This document shows positions 1 through 5,463 of a stretch of 5,463 nt of DNA, piece by piece. The notes under the pieces were generated by a model, which was not told where the DNA came from, did not search any database, and worked only from the letters and a program-made list of their open reading frames with translations. This stretch comes from CAZHOV01 sp964534315 (lineage in GTDB: Bacteria > Bacteroidota > Bacteroidia > Chitinophagales > Saprospiraceae): the NCBI GenBank assembly GCA_964534315.1, contig CAZHOV010000245.1, positions 1 to 5,463 of the forward strand. Reading direction: 5' to 3'. A program made the translations under genes and the position numbers. Each line of letters opens with the position of its first letter. The stretch's first letter is position 1.

Positions 1-34
1 GTTAATTAATGTAGACGTATTTCAGTACAAGACA

Positions 35-82
35 CTCATTCCTCATTCCTCATTCCTCATTCCTCATTCCTCATTCCTCATT
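35..82. repeat. Heptanucleotide tandem array at the rmuC 3' end
   Basis: The 7-bp unit CTCATTC is repeated perfectly about 6.9 times over 48 bp, with no variant unit. It starts after the A at 34 and is broken by the G at 83. Read in the sense of rmuC the unit is AATGAGG. The last three rmuC codons (Asn-Glu-Glu) and its TGA stop lie inside the first unit, so most of the array is 3' untranslated sequence. Because 7 is not a multiple of 3, the sense strand meets a TGA in every frame once per 21 bases. The unit has no self-complementarity, so the array should not fold as a terminator hairpin. The repetition is seen directly; its role is unknown. Confidence 0.97.
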
Positions 83-1399
83 GCCCAAACTATCGTCATC
101 CAGTAATTCTTTAGGAAGTTTTTTAGAATGGCGGGCGCCAAGTTTACGTATTTTTTCGGCCCGGCCGATAAGAGTAGAGCCGTATTTTCGTGAATCTTTA
201 AGTTTGCTCATAGCTTGTTGATGAGCCTGTTGGGCGTGTTCCAGCTTCTGGCCAATGATTTGGAGGTCCTCCACAAAACCGCAGAATTTGTCGTAGAGCA
301 AGCCACTTTGGCGAGCGATTTCCTGCACATTTTGCTTTTGTTTTTCTTGCTTCCAGATAAAAGAAACGGTACGCATAGTCGCTAATAAGGTAGAGGAAGT
401 AACCAATACGATATTTTTTTCCAATGCATCGATGAAAAGATTTTGATCTTCTTGGGTAGCAATAGAAAAAGCCGGTTCGATAGGAATAAACATTAGGAGG
501 TAATCCGGAGAATTGATCTGATACAGGTCTTGATAATTTTTTTGTTTTAGGTCTTTAATATGGCGGCGGATACTGGAGAGGTGTGATTTGAGGTGTGCTT
601 CTTTTTCATTAATTTCCTCTGTAGAGGTAAACTGCTCATAAGCCAATAGGGAAACTTTGGAGTCGATGACGAGGTGCTTATTGTCGGGGAGCAGGATGAT
701 AAAATCCGGGCGCTTTTGTTGTCCGTTTTGACTGGCGAAAGAAGGTTGTCTCCAGTAGTGGATCTCTTTTTGCAGCCCTGCTTTCTGCAGGATCATTTCC
801 AGGCGCACTTCGCCCCAGTCTCCTTGTATTTTGGAATCTCCTTTCAGCGCATTGGCCAGGTTATTGGCATCCTGGCTGAGTTGAAGGTTGAGATCACGCA
901 GTTGTTCGATCTCTTTTTTTAGAGAAATGCGGTCTTTAGTTTCATCGAGGTATTTACGTTCAATATTCTCTTCAAAACTTTTGATCTTTTCTTTGAGCGG
1001 ACCAAGGATATCGTCTAATTGGCGTTTATTGTAAGAAGTAAAGCGTTGTGACTTTTCTTCAAACAGGCGGTTGGCGAGGTTTTCAAATTCCAGACGAAAT
1101 TGATCCTGCAACTTTTTGAGATTGGTATCTTGTTGATTGAGTTGATCTTCCAGGTGATAGGCCTGTTCGACCTTTACTGCCAGGCTTTTTTCGAGTTGAC
1201 GGATTTCCTGTTCTTTATCCAGCAGGTCGTCCCGAAACAGATCCGCCTGCTTTTGAAGCTCATTATAAACATCCTTTGAAACGTAGCCTGCTTCCACCTC
1301 TTTTTTAGACACCCGTTTAGCGATCATCAGCAAGTAAGTGATGGTCGCGGCAATAGCTACACCAATCCCGAAACCTATTCCTAGAGACAACCAATCCAT
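71..1399 (-). CDS. rmuC: DNA recombination protein RmuC homologue
   Basis: Complete 442-residue RmuC-family protein, close to the usual length (the E. coli protein is about 475 residues). An N-terminal hydrophobic segment (about residues 4-27) should anchor it in the inner membrane. A long, charged, heptad-like coiled-coil region (about 40-185) follows, then the RmuC core (about 190-400). The core has GDWGE (193-197), RPDF (230-233) and IDSK (245-248). With E197, D232, D246 and K248 these resemble a PD-(D/E)XK nuclease-like site. The downstream stretches FIPIEPAF (about 304-311) and the VTSSTLLATMRTV region (about 333-345) are also typical of the family. RmuC is known genetically for limiting recombination between short inverted repeats; its biochemical activity is poorly defined. 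The ATG at 1399 gives the full membrane anchor. The start region is AT-rich with no Shine-Dalgarno sequence and lies at the edge of a 15-bp inverted repeat. The stop lies inside a heptamer array. It is 68 bp downstream of the DUF697/SHOCT gene on the same strand, so co-transcription is possible. Confidence 0.93.
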   Translation of the reverse strand: MDWLSLGIGFGIGVAIAATITYLLMIAKRVSKKEVEAGYVSKDVYNELQKQADLFRDDLLDKEQEIRQLEKSLAVKVEQAYHLEDQLNQQDTNLKKLQDQFRLEFENLANRLFEEKSQRFTSYNKRQLDDILGPLKEKIKSFEENIERKYLDETKDRISLKKEIEQLRDLNLQLSQDANNLANALKGDSKIQGDWGEVRLEMILQKAGLQKEIHYWRQPSFASQNGQQKRPDFIILLPDNKHLVIDSKVSLLAYEQFTSTEEINEKEAHLKSHLSSIRRHIKDLKQKNYQDLYQINSPDYLLMFIPIEPAFSIATQEDQNLFIDALEKNIVLVTSSTLLATMRTVSFIWKQEKQKQNVQEIARQSGLLYDKFCGFVEDLQIIGQKLEHAQQAHQQAMSKLKDSRKYGSTLIGRAEKIRKLGARHSKKLPKELLDDDSLGNEE

Positions 1400-1453
1400 T
1401 TTATAACTTTATAAACAAAAAATGAATAAACTATCGCCTATAAAGTTATAAAA
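1399..1453 (-). promoter_or_regulatory. 15-bp inverted repeat over the rmuC start
   Basis: Perfect 15-bp arms at 1399-1413 (TTTTATAACTTTATA on the plus strand) and 1439-1453 (its reverse complement) are separated by 25 bp. The structure fills most of the 68-bp gap between the DUF697/SHOCT stop and the rmuC ATG. The A of the rmuC start codon is the last base of the proximal arm. In the rmuC leader RNA the two arms could pair and occlude the translation start; in DNA they could be a two-site operator. The arms are almost all A/T (two G/C per 15), so the stem would be weak, and chance is less excluded than for a mixed sequence. There is no U-run suggesting a terminator. The repeat is seen directly; the regulatory role is inference. 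Confidence 0.5.
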
Positions 1454-1467
1454 CTATTTTGAACTAT

Positions 1468-2187
1468 CTAGCTAAACTTCTCCAGCAGGCGCTTTTTCAT
1501 CTCGTCGAACTCCTCTTCGGTAAGTACGCCGGCATCTCTGAGATCACCCAGTTCTTTTAGTTTAGCAAGCACATTGACGCCTTCTTTCTTGGGGTTGGGA
1601 TTAGTAACAGTCGTCTCCGTTTTTTCCTTTTTAGGAACATTAAATTGGTCATCCATGTCTACATCGTCTTTTTTCCAGTCTTTGACCACCTTCTTGCCTT
1701 TTTCAAACTTTTCTTTATACATTTTTTTCAATCGCCCGGGATCAAAGTCGAGAATCGTACCACCCGATTCAAAATGCTTTTTAAAAACCTCACCAAGGGC
1801 GTAAGTAGATGCTCCGGCGAAAATAGAAACGGTTGCGCCACCCAGTAATGAGCCTACGCCTGGAATGAGCTTGATGACACTACCCGCTCCTACCCTCGCC
1901 AAGGTTGAGCCCGTTAGCGAAGTGACCAACGCTTTACCTTGGGTCTCCTGAAAATCAACATCATAGACCCTGCACAATTGACGGATCATATCGATCTGAA
2001 GGGCAGAGACAGCGAAGATATCAGCAATTAATACAGGAATTAACCCTGCTCCCATGGACCAGATAACGTGGTTGCGGATAATAGTATCTGCGTGGGCTGT
2101 TTTTTGATCTTTACCTTTTCCTTTTTTATCTTTTTTTTGCTCTCCCATGAATTTCTTTTTTAGGTAGTTAGCGATATGTTTTTTCAT
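1468..2187 (-). CDS. DUF697-like protein with C-terminal SHOCT motif
   Basis: 239-residue protein of unknown function. The N-terminus is extremely lysine-rich (about residues 1-30). Residues about 34-135 resemble the DUF697 family (the E. coli YcjF type, often fused to or encoded beside Era-like GTPases). They contain a hydrophobic, glycine-rich segment ending in a PVLIADIFAVSALQIDMI stretch (about 51-68). A second hydrophobic region follows (about 86-133) with LIPGVGSLLGGATVSIFAG. These segments suggest membrane association by helical hairpins. A charged linker (about 150-205) leads to a SHOCT-type C-terminal motif (about 207-238) with the hallmark L-x-x-AGVLTEEEFDEMKKRLL pattern. SHOCT motifs are thought to mediate oligomerisation or contacts. 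No GTPase domain or neighbouring GTPase is present. The ATG at 2187 is preferred; an in-frame ATG at 2148 (Met14) would remove only the first 13 basic residues and cannot be excluded. The gene diverges from the CHAT gene and precedes rmuC on the same strand. The SHOCT call is firm, the DUF697 call a little less so. Confidence 0.85.
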   Translation of the reverse strand: MKKHIANYLKKKFMGEQKKDKKGKGKDQKTAHADTIIRNHVIWSMGAGLIPVLIADIFAVSALQIDMIRQLCRVYDVDFQETQGKALVTSLTGSTLARVGAGSVIKLIPGVGSLLGGATVSIFAGASTYALGEVFKKHFESGGTILDFDPGRLKKMYKEKFEKGKKVVKDWKKDDVDMDDQFNVPKKEKTETTVTNPNPKKEGVNVLAKLKELGDLRDAGVLTEEEFDEMKKRLLEKFS

Positions 2188-2211
2188 GATTTATACTTGA
2201 TTAAACGCGGA

Positions 2212-2283
2212 TTTTGACTGATAGGGGGTCCACCTATAGGTGTGGCACACCTATAGGTGGACCCCTACTTTTATAAGTCAAAA
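2212..2283. repeat. Outer 8-bp inverted repeat around the palindrome
   Basis: TTTTGACT at 2212-2219 is matched by its reverse complement AGTCAAAA at 2276-2283. The pair encloses the 41-bp palindrome in a 72-bp unit. The outer pair is not centred exactly on the inner palindrome: the right spacer is 5 bp longer. The arrangement would suit a small mobile palindromic element with terminal inverted repeats. I see no convincing target-site duplication outside it, and 8 bp could be coincidence. Confidence 0.35.
2225..2265. repeat. 41-bp near-perfect palindrome in divergent intergenic region
   Basis: Two perfectly complementary 20-bp arms (2225-2244 and 2246-2265) surround a single central G at 2245. 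Each arm contains the 12-bp palindrome CACCTATAGGTG (2231-2242 and 2248-2259), so the element is also a direct repeat of a palindrome, with centres 17 bp apart. The outer ends are GGGGTCC and GGACCCC. It lies in the 229-bp region between the DUF697/SHOCT start (2187) and the CHAT gene start (2417). It could be a tandem operator, a dispersed REP-like hairpin or a cruciform. A plus-strand transcript would have a strong GC-capped hairpin followed by a short T-rich stretch (TACTTTTAT). However, no plus-strand gene precedes it, so a terminator role is unlikely. The remaining intergenic sequence shows no clear promoter or RNA gene. Confidence 0.9.
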
Positions 2284-2416
2284 CAAATTTAAGCGTCTTA
2301 GAGTTTTGATGCCTGGTTTCTCGACTACCTAAAGGAAGGAAACGACGAAGCCGGAAATGTAATAAGGGGATAAAAGAAAAAATCTCTATCTTGATCCCAT
2401 AAACTTCAATGACATT

Positions 2417-5410
2417 ATGACAACTCGCTCGATCTACGTGATTTTTTTCGTTCTTTTTCTCCCCGCGCTGACTTATGCTCAAGCGCCGGATACTATAGCT
2501 ATCCGTGCCGAAGTAGACAGTCTTTTCAAATTGATCGATCAATTCAGAAATCAGCGGCAGTTTGACCAATCGATGGCTTTAATTGGTGAGGCTCAGGAAA
2601 AGGTATTCTCGGTTTTTGGAAAAAATAGTGTTTTAGGTGCCGATGCCCTTTCAAAAGAGGGGGACGTACTCAAAGCAAAAAGAGAAAACGCTAAGGCAGA
2701 GTCCGTTTATGAGGAAGCTGCCTCGATATACAAAAAACGACTAGGGCCAACCGCTATAAAGTATGGTAAGAGTCTCAATCAATTGGCATTGATTGAAAGT
2801 AGTATGGGAAAATTTAAACAAAGTGAAGAATATCACCTGGCAGCACTAGCTATTTGGCAGTCAAATTATGGGCCCGACCATGAGTTCTGTGCTGCTAGTC
2901 TTATTAATTTAGGCGGAATTGTATATTTTAATTCCGGTCGTTATGAAGAAGGCCTAAAAATGCTGGAGAAGGCAAAAGTGATTCTCGAACAAACTCCTGA
3001 AGGAGAAAACCATCGTTTCTATACTAGTTGCATTGATAATTTAGCGAATATTTATAAAACAATAGGCCAGCTAAAGCAAGCTGAAACCCTAACCCTTAAA
3101 TCTGTTGATATTCTAGCCCAGCAATTTGGTAAAGAGCATCCCAATTATGCAGCCACCCTTATTAATCTGGGTTCTTTATATCTTGACCTTTACCAACTTG
3201 AAAAAATCGAACCCATATATCAAGAAGTACAATCCATTCTAGAAAATATCAATTTTCCCAAAAATCATCCACTCTATTTCTATTTGATGAACAATTGGGG
3301 CGTAGCCTACCGGGGTCTAGGCCAATATGAAAAAGCAGAAAACATATACCTTGAGCTCCTAAAGGTTTGGGAGGCAGATGTTGGAAAATCCCATATGAAT
3401 TATGTAGGGCCTTTAGTTAATTTAGGTGCTCTCTACGAAAAGCAGGGCAAGCTGGAAGAAGCAAAAACTAGGTTGCTCGAAGCGAAAAATCTTTTTGAAC
3501 AATTCGACGGACCTCCTACCCACGAATTTTACGGAAAATGTTTAGGTAATCTGGCAGGGGTTTACTATGCCCTTGCTGATCATAAACAAGCCCTCAATTA
3601 TTATCAGGAGACCAGGTCGTTTTTAGAAAAAACGAAAGGTAAAAAGAATAAAGATTACTCTAATAGCTTGTCTGATTTGGGGATGGTATTCCGGTCAATG
3701 GGAGAACTGGAAAAAGCAGCCCATCATACTGTAGAGGCCAACCAAATAAAAAAATCCATTCTTTCCGATGCTGCCTATCATCTCTCCGAGGGGGAGATGA
3801 GAAATTATATTTCCCTATTAGAAAAAGACCTGGATAAATTATACTCCCTGGCGTTGAAATATCCCGAAGTATCCTCTTCTTGTTATGATATGGCGGTATT
3901 TTATAAAGGCTTTCTGCTCAATTCTTCCCAGAAGCTGAGGCGATCGGCCAATCAGGATTCCATCTCCCGGACCCTGTTCCAAACGCTAAAATCCCAACAT
4001 CGGTTGTTGGCTCGGGAATACAGTAAACCGCTCGACCAACGTACAAATATTGAAGCCCTTGAAAAAGCTGTTAACCAAACGGAAAAAGACTTGGCCCGCA
4101 GGGTATCTGCGTTCGCTGATGCTACCAAACAATTTGAATGGACTGCTATTCGTGAACATCTAGATGAGGGAGAAATAGCTATTGAATTAATTGACTTTGC
4201 TTACCTAAACCCTAAAGCTACCGATAGTGTCATGTATGTAGCGCTGGTACTTTCCAACACCATGGAGTCTCCTGCTTTCATTCCCTTATTTGAAGAAAAG
4301 CAACTTCAACAAATTACGGCAAAAGGAGGTAAGCGTCGGATAAATCATTTGAACGAACTTTATGGACATCCAACTCCCGGAAGTCTTTCATTGTATCAAC
4401 TCATTTGGGAACCCCTTCAGCCTTATCTCGATGGGGCAAAAACAATTTATTACGCTCCCTCAGGCTTACTCAACCGGATCAATCTTGGGGCCATTGCTGT
4501 TGATGATAAGCAAACCATCGGAGATCAATTTACACTCTTAGCTATGGGCAGCACCCGCAAACTAGCACAGGTCAATCAGAAATACAGCGGTCCACAAACT
4601 GCTGCTCTGTTTGGGGGAATTAAATACGAAGGAGATTCCACAGCGATAACCCCTGTTCCCCGGGAATTTTCTAACGAAATGCTTGCCACACGCGGCAGTT
4701 TAGATTTTTCTATGCTTGATACGACAACCAGAGGTACCAGTTGGAAGTATCTTCCCTATACAAAAGAAGAAGTTCAAGCCATTGAGCGCATTTTATCTAA
4801 CCATTCCATTTTAGTCCAAAAACGGGAAGGTTATGATGCAACAGAAGAACAATTTAAAATACTGGGATCGTTAAGTGAAGCGCCAACTATTTTGCATGTC
4901 GCTACCCATGGTTTCTTTTTTCCCGATCCCCAAAAGAAGAAAAGGCGCGCTTTCTCTTCTACGGAAGAACCCGCTTTTCTGGTGAGCGAGCATCCAATGA
5001 TCCGCTCAGGGCTTCTAATGGCAGGCGGCAATTACGCCTGGAACGAAGGTAAACCCCTAAAAGAAGGTATGGAAGATGGCATCTTAACCGCCTATGAGAT
5101 CAGCCAACTCGATCTTTCTAAGACCGAGTTAGTCGTTTTATCTGCCTGCGAAACCGGCCTGGGTGACATCAATGGCAATGAAGGCGTCTATGGCCTTCAA
5201 CGAGCCTTTAAAATAGCAGGAGCCAACTACCTGATCATGAGCCTGTGGAAAGTCCCCGATCAACAAACCCAGGAGTTGATGACCGCCTTCTACAGCAATT
5301 GGTTGGAAGAAAAACTCACTATTCCGGAAGCCTTCAGGAAAGCCCAACAAACCATTAGAGACAAGTATGAGCAGCCGTATTACTGGGCGGGGTTTGTGCT
5401 GGTGCGGTAA
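2417..5410 (+). CDS. Exported TPR-CHAT caspase-like peptidase
   Basis: Complete 997-residue protein. Residues 1-21/23 form a Sec signal peptide: Arg4, a hydrophobic core IYVIFFVLFLPAL, then cleavage after TYA or AQA. The mature protein should therefore leave the cytoplasm. About nine tetratricopeptide repeats of kinesin-light-chain type, with a 42-46-residue period, run from about 73 to 448 (for example near 115, 157, 203, 245, 288, 330, 372 and 415). A helical linker (about 450-570) and a beta-rich lead-in follow. The C-terminal CHAT domain (about 650-997) keeps the catalytic pair: H831 in HVATHG and C911 in VLSACETGLG. The GVYGLQRAF and MSLWKVPD motifs are also present. CHAT domains are clan-CD caspase-like peptidases, usually partnered with TPRs that bind a trigger or substrate. 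Here the substrate is unknown. No C-terminal sorting domain, transmembrane anchor or Cas gene is seen. Translation starts at ATG 2417 because it includes the whole signal peptide; there is no Shine-Dalgarno. The TAA stop overlaps a heptamer array. Confidence 0.95.
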   Translation: MTTRSIYVIFFVLFLPALTYAQAPDTIAIRAEVDSLFKLIDQFRNQRQFDQSMALIGEAQEKVFSVFGKNSVLGADALSKEGDVLKAKRENAKAESVYEEAASIYKKRLGPTAIKYGKSLNQLALIESSMGKFKQSEEYHLAALAIWQSNYGPDHEFCAASLINLGGIVYFNSGRYEEGLKMLEKAKVILEQTPEGENHRFYTSCIDNLANIYKTIGQLKQAETLTLKSVDILAQQFGKEHPNYAATLINLGSLYLDLYQLEKIEPIYQEVQSILENINFPKNHPLYFYLMNNWGVAYRGLGQYEKAENIYLELLKVWEADVGKSHMNYVGPLVNLGALYEKQGKLEEAKTRLLEAKNLFEQFDGPPTHEFYGKCLGNLAGVYYALADHKQALNYYQETRSFLEKTKGKKNKDYSNSLSDLGMVFRSMGELEKAAHHTVEANQIKKSILSDAAYHLSEGEMRNYISLLEKDLDKLYSLALKYPEVSSSCYDMAVFYKGFLLNSSQKLRRSANQDSISRTLFQTLKSQHRLLAREYSKPLDQRTNIEALEKAVNQTEKDLARRVSAFADATKQFEWTAIREHLDEGEIAIELIDFAYLNPKATDSVMYVALVLSNTMESPAFIPLFEEKQLQQITAKGGKRRINHLNELYGHPTPGSLSLYQLIWEPLQPYLDGAKTIYYAPSGLLNRINLGAIAVDDKQTIGDQFTLLAMGSTRKLAQVNQKYSGPQTAALFGGIKYEGDSTAITPVPREFSNEMLATRGSLDFSMLDTTTRGTSWKYLPYTKEEVQAIERILSNHSILVQKREGYDATEEQFKILGSLSEAPTILHVATHGFFFPDPQKKKRRAFSSTEEPAFLVSEHPMIRSGLLMAGGNYAWNEGKPLKEGMEDGILTAYEISQLDLSKTELVVLSACETGLGDINGNEGVYGLQRAFKIAGANYLIMSLWKVPDQQTQELMTAFYSNWLEEKLTIPEAFRKAQQTIRDKYEQPYYWAGFVLVR

Positions 5411-5463
5411 TGTGCAATGTGCAATGTGCAATGTGCAATGTGCAATGTGCAATGTGCAATGTG
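5409..5463. repeat. Heptanucleotide tandem array at the CHAT gene 3' end
   Basis: The 7-bp unit AATGTGC is repeated perfectly about 7.9 times from 5409 to the window end, so the true length is unknown. The first two bases of the array are the AA of the CHAT gene TAA stop. Unlike the rmuC array, this unit contains no stop codon in any frame of either strand. The minus strand can therefore read through it as a repeating seven-residue peptide, which is an artefact of the repeat rather than a gene. Each unit junction contains the self-complementary TGCA, so only weak 4-bp hairpins are possible. The repetition is seen directly; its function is unknown. Confidence 0.97.

Noticed and set aside
35..82. 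CRISPR array or contingency-type phase-variable tract
   Set aside because: Units are 7 bp with no spacers. The stop codon lies in the first unit, so copy-number change cannot switch the rmuC product on or off.
674..922. Plus-strand open frame inside rmuC
   Set aside because: It is antisense to the conserved RmuC core and has no domain of its own.
1574..1848. Two overlapping plus-strand open frames inside the DUF697/SHOCT gene
   Set aside because: They are antisense to a well-supported gene; the phenylalanine-rich composition comes from its lysine and glutamate codons.
2225..2275. Intrinsic terminator
   Set aside because: The hairpin lies between divergent starts with no plus-strand gene running into it, and the minus-strand side lacks a T-run.
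2284..2416. Bacteroidota promoter (TTTG / TAnnTTTG) for the CHAT gene
   Set aside because: TAGAGTTTTG near 2299-2308 has two extra bases in the spacer, and TATCTTGA near 2387 matches poorly. Neither has a partner box at the right distance.
2234..2569. A minus-strand open frame spanning the palindrome and the first part of the CHAT gene
   Set aside because: It is antisense to the signal peptide and first helices of the CHAT gene, ends inside the palindrome and matches no family I recognise.
4831..5031. Minus-strand open frame within the CHAT domain
   Set aside because: It is antisense to the catalytic His region, with no independent support.
2417..5410. Part of a type III-E CRISPR (Craspase) system
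   Set aside because: The protein has a signal peptide, and no cas7-11 effector, other cas gene or CRISPR array is in the window.
5138..5452. A minus-strand open frame starting in the terminal heptamer array and running back through the CHAT catalytic region
   Set aside because: Its N-terminus is only the translated 7-bp repeat (His-Ile-Ala-His-Cys-Thr-Leu), and the rest is antisense to the conserved CHAT motifs.

Overview
The window holds three complete protein genes and four repeat structures. Two features point to Bacteroidota: none of the three starts has a convincing Shine-Dalgarno sequence, and the upstream regions are AT-rich. A large exported TPR-CHAT protein also fits that phylum. 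Gliding, multicellular Saprospiria (Lewinella/Haliscomenobacter relatives) are my best guess for the lineage. That is inference from gene style and repeats, not from a marker gene.

Layout. Positions 1-34 hold nothing recognisable. At 35-82 lies a tandem array of a 7-bp unit that overlaps the stop codon of a minus-strand rmuC gene (71-1399). Upstream of rmuC, on the same strand and 68 bp away, is a gene for a DUF697-like membrane-associated protein with a C-terminal SHOCT motif (1468-2187). The gap between the two contains a perfect 15-bp inverted repeat whose proximal arm ends on the first base of the rmuC start codon. A 229-bp divergent intergenic region (2188-2416) follows. It carries a perfect 20-bp-arm palindrome built from two copies of CACCTATAGGTG. 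The rest of the window (2417-5410, plus strand) is one 997-residue gene: signal peptide, about nine kinesin-light-chain-type TPRs, a helical linker, and a C-terminal CHAT (caspase-like) peptidase domain with an intact His/Cys dyad. A second 7-bp tandem array starts inside its TAA stop codon and runs off the window end.

No pathway joins the three genes. rmuC and the DUF697/SHOCT gene could be co-transcribed. The CHAT gene is divergent and is predicted to act outside the cytoplasm. The least ordinary signals are the two different heptamer arrays. Each is fused to the stop codon of a gene, and both read AATGNGN on the sense strand of that gene. The double palindrome between the divergent genes and the hairpin on the rmuC start codon come next.
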